From: Nymphaea colorata
Lineage: Eukaryota; Streptophyta; Magnoliopsida; Nymphaeales; Nymphaeaceae
Length of the DNA stretch: 64,000 nt
Reading direction: 5' to 3'
NCBI RefSeq assembly: GCF_008831285.2
Contig: NC_045145.1
Location: 7,874,802-7,938,801 of the forward strand
The first letter of the stretch is position 1. The number at the start of each line of letters is the position of its first letter. Shown in pieces: positions 48,201 to 59,366 of this stretch. The notes beneath the pieces were generated by a model. It saw nothing but the letters and a program-made list of their open reading frames with translations. It did not search any database and was not told the origin of the DNA. The position numbers and the translations under genes are program-made.

Positions 48201-51200
48201 CACTCTTCCAGTGACAATCAGTAGAAGCATGCATAAACTGACTCAACACATTCACAGCATAAGTAATATCAAGGCGAGTAAGAGTAAGATAGATGAGCTT
48301 ACCAACCAACCTCTGATACCGCCCTTTTCCTTCCTCATCTAGGATGTTGCCAGTTTTGATGCTTATCTTTGTACCGGACTCCATTGGAGTTAGAAAGGGC
48401 CTACATCCAAGTTTGTCAGTCTCCTTTAAAAGATCCAGTGTGTATTTCCTTTGGCTCATAACAAGCCCTGTCTCTGAGCGAGCAATCTCGATCCCCAGAA
48501 AGTACCTTAGTTTACCCAGATCTTTAAGATCAAATTCGGCCGCTAACCTTTCCTTCATCTTCCTTTTTTCTTCTTCATCGTCACCTGTGACTATCATATC
48601 ATCAACATACACAAGAAGAAGACTCACCAGGCCATTTCTCTGCTTAATGAATAAGGTGTGATCACCATTTCCCTGTTTGTATCCATTAGTCTTCATCACT
48701 ATCCTCAGCCTTTCAAACCATGCTCTAGGAGACTGCTTTAATTCATACAAGGCTTTTTTGAGATGACAACATTTTCCGCTTTGAACATATCTAGGAGGCA
48801 TGCTCATGTAGACCTCTTCTTGTAGTTAGCCGTTCAAGAAGGCATTCTTGACATCCAGCAGGTCCATGCTCCACTTCTTTTGCACGGCAAGAGCTAAGAT
48901 GACCCTCACAGTTTTCAGTTTAGCAACAGGGGCAAAGGTTTCAAGGTAATCAATACCATATTTTTGGCTGAACCCCTTTGCAACAAGACGAGCCTTATAC
49001 CTCTCCACGGTACCATCCGGTTTGTATTTCACATTGAACACCCACTTGGAACCAACTAAATGAGTCCCCTTGGGAATATCAACTACTTCCCAAGTATCAT
49101 TCTTCGCCAAGGTATCCATATCCTCTGTCATGGCATGTAGCCATTTAGGATCCTCTCTAGCATCTTCCACACACCTGGGAATCACAGACTTAGACAAGGA
49201 TGTAATAAAGCATTTGTAATCTTTACTAAGTTTCGCATAAGAGACAAATCTCAGAATAGGATGAGAAGTACATGACCTGGTGCCCTTGCGCAAGGCTATA
49301 GGAAGCTCTTCATTGATTTGACTTGGGTCATCCGGGGAACTCACAGGATTGGGATTGGTTATATCAACATTCTCAACCACATCTGTCTTCTTCCTGGTGT
49401 ACACCTGGCCAAACAAGTGATCACGAGCTGTGGACTGATTATCAACAAGGCGCCGTCCATGTGACTGACTCTACCATCTCTGACTGTGTCTGCCACACTG
49501 TGACTAACCTTGTAATCCAAGAAATCCATCAATTGATTTGAGGAATACTCTTCACTACTGTTCCCTAGACACTCCCCCTCAAGAGGATTCAAAAGAAAGT
49601 ATGTCTCATGCTCATGAAAAGTAACATCCCGGGAGACTAGACTTTAGAAGTGGTAGGATCAACACATTTGTGTCCCTTCTGAGTGGAGGAATACCCCAGG
49701 AAGACAGCCTTGATAGACCGAGGGTCAAGTTTCTTGAGGGTGGGACTATGGTCATGAACAAAACAGACACACCTGAACACCCGAGGAGTAAGAGGCCAGG
49801 GATTCTGAGTAGGCCAAAGCATATAATATGGGGAATGACCCTGCAACACACGGGTAGGCATATGATTAATAAGGTGGGCACTAGTGAGAAGTGCATCACC
49901 CCAGTAGCGCTTAGGAACCTGCCGATGGAACATAATAGCCCGAGTGACATCTACTAAATGGCGATTCTTCCGTTCAGCCACGCCATTTTGGGGAGGTGTG
50001 TAACTACAGGACGTTTCATGAACAATACCCTTGCTCTTCAAGAAATCATCTAGAGATTGAGAGACATACTCTCTAGCATTATCAGTGCGGAAAGCCTGAA
50101 CAGAGGTCTGAAACTGAGTCTCAACAAAGCCACAAAGTTTTTGACAATGACAGGAACGTCACTACGTTCTTTCAACAGGTACACGAACGTACAACGGGAG
50201 TAGTCATCAATAAGAGTCATAAAATAATGAAAACCACGATAAGTGGGTACTCCCGAAGGACCCCAAACATCAGAATGAACCAAAGCAAACGGACGGGTGG
50301 TTTTATTGAAAGAAATAGGGTACGAAGCCCTGACATGCTTAGCCAATTGACACACTTCACATGTGAAGGAGTCAATGGAAACAAAAGTAAAAAGCCTAGG
50401 AAATAACTTCTTGATCAACTGGAATGGGAGATGTCCAAGACGCTCGTGCCATCGCATAATGATAGACCTGTCTTCCACACCTGACAACTGTCCACTAGTG
50501 GCTGAAATCAAGGCAGACGCAACTTGCACGGGCAGTCTGTAGAGTCCATCAATAACCGAACCAATCCCAATCTTCTTCCCCGTCACCAAGTCCTGTAGGA
50601 AACAATGGTCAGCAGAAAAAATCAGATTACAATTTAGTTCTTTGGTAATACTGCTGACAGATAACAAGTTCACAGGAATATTGGGAACATGAAGAGCATT
50701 ATGCAGACAATATTCATTCAACAAGGACAAACTCCCTTTTCCAGCCACAGAGATAGAAGACCCATCAGCCATAGACACGCGTTGCTGCCCTGAAGACAAT
50801 TTGTATTCTTGAAACAGCTTAGGATCCCCTGTCATATGATGTGTAGCCCTACTGTCAACAATCCAATCACCAAGGGAGGGATTACCTTGATCACTTTTGG
50901 CCACAAGAGCTTGAGCTAACTTAGCTCCCTCGATCGTGGAAGTTTCCTCTTGTGTAGTAGAAAGCTGGCTGATATAAGCTTGCAATTCCTTGATTTGATC
51001 AGAGGAAAGCTTTGATTTTTTAACATGACGAACTACCCTGACTAGAGTCAGGCACAGAAGACCCTCGCCGACTAGAAGGAGGACGACCACGAACAAGTCT
51101 CTTCTCAGGATGAATATCCCAACAGAAATCCACAGAATGCCCCAACTTGTTACAATGACTACAGCGCCGAATAGGACGTTGTCCAGTCCCTGAGGCATGG

Positions 51201-54200
51201 CTAACAAACGCTGAGGGAGAACTCCCTTGGCTGGAGTCAATATGCATGACTTGGCGACGTTGTTCCTCAGATTCTACCCGGGCATACACCTCCTCAATCC
51301 CAGGAATCTCGTCACAATTGAGAATTTGGCTCCTAATAGATTCAAATTCATCACGTAATCCTCCAAGGAAAATAAAAGTCCGGTCCATCCATTCTTTTTC
51401 CCAGTACAAGGCATGATCAGAACCACAATGCCAGTCATCATTCACATGATAGTCCAGTTCCTCCCATTTAGTCTTCAGGGATGCAAAGAAGGATGCCACA
51501 GACAAGTCACCCTGTTTGAGGGAGTAGATGCCACGTTTGATTTGGTACGTGCGCAAGACTCTCTTCTTACGGCCATACATCCGTGCAAGCACAGTCCACA
51601 TGTCATATGCAGTCAACTTACGCAAGATCAGAGGCTGAATATTAGCGGAAACAGAACTAATGATCCATACTTTCACTTGGCTATCTTCCAACGCCCACGT
51701 CGCCCATTGTGGATCCGTTTTAGAAGGTGCAGGTTTCTCCCAAGTGATATAGGGAAGGCGACCGCGACTGGTAATCCCTATTTCAAGTGCAGTAGACCAA
51801 GAGAGATAGTTGTCTTTGTTCAGCCGAATGGAGGTGACTTGAACAGGCAAGTTCTCGCTCTTGGTATTATTGCCCGAGTCAAAGGCAACATCGATCTTGT
51901 AAGTCATCTCTTCGACCATCACAATCCCAACACCAGGAAACGCGGCACCAACACAAGAGACAACAGGACAAGAGGCCGCGAAGGCGGAAGAACCACGGCG
52001 GAAGAAGGCCTAAGGCCTGACGGCGGCGGCAGAAGTAGCCCTGACGGCGACGGCGAGTGAAACCCTGGCGGAGTGAAACCCTGGCGGCGGCGGAAGAACG
52101 ACGGCGCCGTAGGTCACCAGCGGCGGAGGCGAAACAACAGTCACGGCAACAGGTGCACACGCCAGCGGCGGGCGCAAAGAACGTCCAAGCAGCGGTGGCG
52201 GTGGAAACGTCAACGGCGGCGACGGCGGCAGAAACATCAGCGGCGGCGGGCGGCGGAAAAAAAGGAACTCCAACGGCGGCGGAAACAGGCGGAAACTCCA
52301 CGATCACACCAAAAAAGCCACATGCGCTGGCTCTGATACCATGTAGAAACAAGCAACACAAAAAGAGAACGGAGAAGAAACACACGATATACGTAGAAAA
52401 CCTCAGTAAGAGATGAAAAACCACGGAGAAGCTCTAACCTAAGGGCAAAACCGCAACCCTAGGAGAGAGAATGTTATTTCCACTTAATCAACCATTACAC
52501 AATAAGTGAGATTATATAAGTGGGAGACCCGCCTAGGGTACCGAGCCACCCTCGGTACCCGTGCCCATGGGACCGGGTCCATATCCAGACCCGGTTCCCT
52601 ATACAAGATATTCTAACAATTACCAAGAGTGCAGAAAAATTAGAAACAAAATCATGTCAGGACTCCAGTCATTCAATTGGAAGAAATTTGTCATGGCATA
52701 TTTAAGAAAGGAAACTGCTAACATTAAGCATGGCACAAAACCTGATGACACATGACTCAACTGTGCATAAGTTCATGTTTGCCACATCAGCATATGTTTG
52801 ACTTTCTTAATACATTATACTAAATACTAATATAATTTTATAATATCTGTAGAAACACGAACCACGTAGAGGAAGAAGAGGAAGAACACACGATGTACGT
52901 GGAAAAACCTCGAACGAGGAAAAAACCACGGGAAGCTCTACCTAGGTGCACACCCGCAACCCTAGGAGAGAGAAAGTTCTATTTCACTTAATTCAACACT
53001 TATACATAAGTGACAATATAAAGAGGGAGAGAGGAGAAGCCGCCTAGGGTACCGAGCCCGCCTCGGTACCCGCGCCCCATAGAACCGGGTCCAGATATGG
53101 ACCCGGTTCCCACAACAACATATTCTAACACTCCCCCTCAAGCTTGGCATACATGTCAAACATGCCAAGCTTGCTAACATTCTTTTCGAATGAAGAAGTA
53201 CAAAGCCCTTTAGTTAGGACGTCTGCAACTTGATCTTCAGACTTCATATATGGCAGAATCAGCTCCTTTGAGTCAATGCGTTCCCGGATAAAATGACGGT
53301 CAATCTCCACATGTTTGGTCCTGTCGTGTAGAACTGGATTATTGGCAAGATTAATCGCAGACTTGTTGTCACAGTACATCTTCATTTTATCTCTCCGTTC
53401 CACACCAATATCAGTCAAAAGAATCTTCAGCCACAGCATCTCTATAACCCCCATTGCAACAGCTCTGTACTCAGCCTCAGCACTAGACCTCGAACATACT
53501 TCTTGCCTCTTACTTCTCCAAACAACTAGGTTACCTCCAAGAAAGATACAATACCCTGTAGTGGACCTCCTTGTGTCAGTGCAACCTGCCCAATCTGCAT
53601 CTGAGTAGCCCTCAATAGTAAGTTTGTCTTGTCGAGTATACAGCAGTCCTTTTCCTGGGTCATTCTTTAGATATCCCAACACTCTTTCTGCACTCTTCCA
53701 GTGACAATCCGTGGGAGCATGCATAAATTGACTTAGCACATTTACCGCATACGTGATATCAGGGCGAGTTAGAGTAAGATAGATAAGCTTGCCGACTAGC
53801 CTCTGATATCGCCCTTTTCCTTCCTCATCCAGAATAGTGCCCGTCTTGATACTTATCTTAGTCCCTGACTCCATAGGAGTAAGATAGGGCCTACAACCAA
53901 GTTTACATGTCTCCTTTAGTAAGTCAAGAGTGTACTTCCTTTGATTCATAACCAGCCCCGTCTCTGATCGAGCAATCTCTATCCCCAGAAAGTATCTCAG
54001 CTTACCCAGATCCTTGAGGTCGAATTCTTTAGCTAATCTCTCCTTCATCTTTCTGTTTTCTTCTTCATCACTGCCAGTGACAATCATATCATCAACGTAG
54101 ACAAGGAGAAGACTCACCAGACCATCTCTCTGCTTTATGAATAGGGTATGATCTCCATTTCCTTGCTTGTACCCAGTAGACTTCATAACGATCCTTAGTC

Positions 54201-57200
54201 TCTCAAACCAAGCTCTAGGCGACTGCTTCAGGCCATACAAAGCTTTCTTGAGGTGACAACATTTTCCCTCTTGAACATACCCGGGAGGCATGCTCATATA
54301 GACTTCTTCCTCCAGATGGCCGTTCAAGAACGCATTTTGAACATCAAGCTGGTCCATGCGCCACTTCCTGTGCACAGCAAGAGCAAGAATAACCCTCACG
54401 GTCTTCAACTTTGCAACAGGGGCAAAGGTCTCAAGATAGTCGATCTCATACTTCTGGCTGAACCCCTTTGCAACCAGACGAGCTTTATATCAATCTACAG
54501 TGCCATCAGGTTTGTACTTCACGTTGTAAACCCACTTAGAGCCAACTAAGTGTGTCCCTTTAGGGGTATCAACAACTTCCCATGTTTTGTTCTTAGCTAA
54601 CGCACCCATCTCCTCCGTCATAGCATGTAACCACTTGGGATCATCCTTAGCATCATCCACCGACCTGGGAATAACAACTTTGGATAAGGTTGTGATAAAA
54701 CACTTGTAATTTGTACTGAGCTTAGCATAAGAAACAAATCTCTGAATAGGGTGAGAAGTACATGACCTGGTGCCTTTGCGCAAAGCAATAGGGAGCTCTT
54801 CATTCGATGGACTTGGGTCATCCGGGGAGATCACAGGATTGGGATTGGTTGTAGCTTTCTCCTTTCTGACATAAACCTGGCCAAACAAGTGATCCCGGGC
54901 AACAGTGGGCTGAGCATCCACCGTGACCCCTTCCATATGACTGCCCTTCTCATTACTGACCGTGACTGTGTCAATCACACTGGGACTAACCTTGTACTCC
55001 AAAAACTCCATAAACTGAATCAGCTGATTAGAAGAATACTCTTCCCCTTTGTTCCCAAGACACTCCCCCTGAAGAGGATTCACCGGAAAATACGACTCAT
55101 GTTCATGAAATGTGACATCCCTCGAAACATACACTTTGGAAGTAGTGGGATCCACACATTTGTACCCTTTCTGAGTGGAAGAGTACCCCAAGAAAACTCC
55201 TTTAATAGACCGGGGATCAAGTTTTTTGAGAGTAGGGCTATGATTATGCACAAAACAACTGCACCCAAAGACACGAGGAGTAAGAGGCCACGGATTCTGA
55301 GTGGGCCACAGGGTAGAATAAGGAGACTGACCATCCAACACCCTAGTAGGCATACGGTTAATGAGATGTGCACTAGTGAGAAGTGCATCACCCCAATACC
55401 GCTTAGGGACATGACGTTGGAACATAATGGCCCGGGTAACATTCAAAAGATGACGATTTTTTCGTTCAGCTATACCATTTTGAGGAGGGGTATAACTACA
55501 AGAGGTTTCATGAACAATACCCTTGCCTTTCAAGAAATCATCAACGGATTGGGAGACATATTCCCTTGCATTATCCGTACGGAAAGCTTGAACAGTTGTA
55601 TGGAATTGAGTCTCAACAAAGGCAACAAAGTTTTTCACAACTGCTGGAACCTCACTACGTTCTCGCAACAAGTACACGAACGTACATCTAGAGTAATCAT
55701 CAATAAGCGTCAAAAAATAGTGACAACCACCACACGTGGGTACTCCAGAAGGACCCCAAACATCGGAATGAACTAAGGCAAACGGATGAGTGGTTTTATT
55801 CAATGAAATAGGGTACGAAGCCCTGACATGTTTAGCCAATTGACACACTTCACAAGCGAAGGAGTCAATGAAGACAGAAGCAAACAAATGAGAAAACAAC
55901 TTCTTTATTAACGGAAAGGAGAGATGTCCAAGACGCTCGTGCCATCGCAGAACAGTAGATCTATCGTTCACACCAGACAAGTGACCACTCGTGGCAGAAA
56001 TCAATGCTGAAGCAACTTTTACCGGCAGCCTGTAGAGCCCATCAGTAACCGAACCAATCCCAATCTTCTTCCCCGTCACCAAGTCCTGCAGGGAACAGTG
56101 ATCAGCAGAAAAAATCAGATTACAGTTTAATTCTTTAGTAATACTGCTGACAGAGAGTAAGTTCACAGGAATATTTGGAACATGCAGGGCATTGTGGAGA
56201 CGGTATTTGTTCAACAGGGACAAGCTCCCTTTCCCAGCCACAGAGATAGAAGACCCATCTGCCATAGACACACGTTGCTTGCCAGAGGAAAGTTGATATT
56301 CTTGAAAGAGTTTAGAGTCCCCTGTCATGTGGTGAGTGGCTCCACTATCAACAATCCAATCACCAAGAGAGGGGTTACCTTGATCAGTCGAGGCAACGAG
56401 GGCTTGGGCTAGCTGAGCCCCTTCAGACGTGGAGGACTCCGCAGGGGTAGTAGATAGGCGGCTGATGTACGCCTGTAGCTCCTTGAGTTGATCAGGGGAC
56501 AGCTTGGACTTTGCACCACTAGAAGGATTGCTTTGACTGGAATCAGACACAGAAGGGCTACGCTTGCCAGAGGGAGGACGACCTCTGACCAGTCTCTTCT
56601 CGGGATGAAGATCCCAACAGAAATCCACCGAATGCCCCAACTTGTTGCAATGAGTGCAATGCCGGGCAGGACGCTGCCCAGTCCCTGAGGCACGGCTGAC
56701 AAAGGCAGAAGGGCCATGACCGGTATCAAGATGCATCACCTGGCGACGTTGTTCTTCAGACTCAACACGAGCATATACTTCCTCTATCCCCGGAATCTCA
56801 TCACCATTAAGAATCTGGCTACGAATAGACTCAAATTCATCCCGCAGGCCTCCCAGAAACAGAAACGTACGGTCCATCCATTCCATTTTCCTAGTAGAGG
56901 GAATGATCTGAACCGCACTTCCACTCATCAGTCACATGATAATCTAGCTCCTCCCATTTGGTCTTCAGGGCAGCATAGAAGGCAGCAACAGACAAATCAC
57001 CCTGTGTCAGGGAGTAAATACTGCGTTTAATCTGATAGGTGCGCAAATGTCTCTTCTTGCGACCATACATCTTTGCAAGCACAGTCCACATATCGAAAGA
57101 GGTCGGCTTCCGCAGAATGAGGGGCTGGATATCGGAGGACACGGAGCTGATAATCCACACCTTCACCTGGCTGTCCTCCAACGCCCACGTCGCCCATTGA

Positions 57201-59335
57201 GGATCAGATTTGATGGGCGCAGGTTTGTCGCCAGTGATGTAAGAGAGACGCCCACGGCTAGTAATCCCAATCTCGAGAGCGGCAGACCAAGATAGGTAAT
57301 TGTCATTGGTCAGACGGATGGAGGTGACCTGGATCGGCACGTTCTCAGTCTTGGAGGCGCTGCCCGCGTCAAGAACGGCATCTTTTTGAGTCCCCATCGC
57401 TTCTGCCATCACAAACAAGCACACAGCAACAAGAGGCACAGAAACGGAGAGTTGACGGCGGCGGAAATGAGGCAGCGGCGACGGAAGGCAGGCGACGGCG
57501 CAAAACAGAGGCCACCCACGGTGGCAGAAACCTAGAACGGGCCGAACGGAGGACTGCGGAGGCGCAACCAGCGGCGGAATGGAGGACGGCGGCGGCAGAG
57601 CAGGGCGACGTCACAAGGGCAGCAGCGGCGCCGGAACTTCAACGGCGTCGGGCGACGAAAGACTTCCACGTCTAACGATCCTCGGGAAAAAAAACTCTTC
57701 TCCAACTTCGATTGCTCTGATACCATGTAGAAACACGAACCACGTAGAGGAAGAAGAGGAAGAACACACGATGTACGTGGAAAAACCTCGAACGAGGAAA
57801 AAACCACGGGAAGCTCTACCTAGGTGCACATCCGCAACCCTAGGAGAGAGAAAGTTCTATTTCACTTAATTCAACACTTATACATAAGTGACAATATAAA
57901 GAGGGAGAGAGGAGAAGCCGCCTAGGGTACCGAGCCCGCCTCGGTACCCACGCCCCATAGAACCGGGTCCAGATATGGACCCGGTTCCCACAACAACATA
58001 TTCTAACAATATCCACTGTACTAAACAATACATATGTATACAACTATACATTATTAATATATGAATATATCTTCTTTTACATATTAGACACATAGAATAA
58101 CAGTGACTAAGAATACATGCATATGTGACTGTTCAACTTGAGCCAAAACAAGGTGACAGACCAAGTCAGCCCATGACTTGGCCGAGTCTTTTGGAATTTT
58201 GCATTGTTCACTCGATTTCAAGGAGAAACCAACCAAGCCGAGCTAAGTGTTCCTAAGGCTGAGATATCAGAAATCACCTTTAAGAACATCAACGTGAATT
58301 GGGATCATTAAAAGAAAGACTTGCTAAGAAATTGCTCCATCCATCCAATAAAAGTACACAGAAGAAACTATAACAATCAAACAATTACAGTTAAAGCAAT
58401 TGCAACTATAATAATCAAACAAATACAGCTTAAACAATCTTCACAAAGAAATGAAGCTACACCATCCATATATTGCATGTTATTAACAATATAGAGAGAA
58501 CTATGTTTTAGTTCAATAACAACAGTCTGAGAGAATAAACATCATTTATTCTGTGATTGGAAAATGGTAACAGTAACATCAAGAAACATACATAATATAA
58601 ATGACCTTTGATCTTCCACTATTAGACAATATAGAGTAGAGCAAGGATTGGTTCATGATTATGCACAATGGCTGTTGAGGTGGTAAAGAAACCTGTACCT
58701 TTGAGTTTTGAAAGTTATTTTCCAAAGAAATGAAATTTCTTGCATTTACCATTTTTATGTCTGCCAGTTCGGTAGCTTTTCCATTACTTATAAGCATAGT
58801 TGAAACCCCAATTGTAGAGAACAATACAATGCTGGTGATCAAAAGATGTTCCAAGCAATAATCTCCTTAATATAGGTTCAATGAAAGGGGTTCATTATTA
58901 CGAAAAATTATTTTTCGGGTGATGAAGAGATTGGATGTGTCCATACCCAGAATCTCTGGTATAAATAATTCACTTCCTAGCTTTGTCACATGGGTACTGC
59001 TGTAAAGGCAGCGTACCTGCACCAGTCAGGTATGACACTGGTACTGTCTCGGGTACTTCTTGGGTACAAGTTAAAGTTAAACAGCACCGGATACGGTCAA
59101 CGTACCTAAGACCATATCCATCCGATTTAGGACTCAGTCAAAGTTGACAGAGTCCTTTCCTATCCAAAATTTAGGATTTTAGTTTTGTCCTTTACACCAT
59201 TTACACTTAGGAAATGCATACACTGCGTTTTCATATTTTGTTCAATAGTTTCTTCTTTAGAATCTATAAAATATAAATTTTGAATCATGAATGTGTTATT
59301 TTGTTTGAATTCTTTTTTATGTTATATATTTTATG

Positions 59336-59366
<31 letters not shown>

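Larger units (their letters stand above)
47365..52618 (-). mobile_element. Ty1/copia retrotransposon E
   Basis: LTRs 47365-47640 and 52342-52618 are flanked by the perfect duplication ATTAC (47360-47364 and 52619-52623). The primer site 52329-52341 is a perfect TGGTATCAGAGCC complement. Complete domain set on the minus strand: gag with knuckle, protease, integrase, RT, RNase H, spread over about five frames. The LTRs differ by roughly ten changes in 276 bp, so E is older than F. Sense to TIM50. Confidence 0.95.
52848..58008 (-). mobile_element. Ty1/copia retrotransposon F (youngest, nearly intact)
   Basis: LTRs 52848-53130 and 57726-58008, both 283 bp and differing at only two sites (C/T near 52954 and G/A near 53073). 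Perfect duplication ATATC (52843-52847 and 58009-58013). Primer site 57714-57725. Three long frames cover gag to RNase H in order. Visible breaks are one stop plus an indel in gag (about 56895) and one TGA in RT (54487-54489). Same family as E, 229 bp away and in the same orientation. Sense to TIM50. Confidence 0.96.

Noticed and set aside
52010-52424. Several overlapping open frames on both strands (Ala/Arg-rich)
   Set aside because: Composition artefacts of the CGG-rich leader of copia E; no conserved domain, and similar false frames occur in the F leader.
54889-55776. Plus-strand 295-codon frame
   Set aside because: Antisense shadow of the copia F integrase, which has clear DDE boxes on the minus strand.
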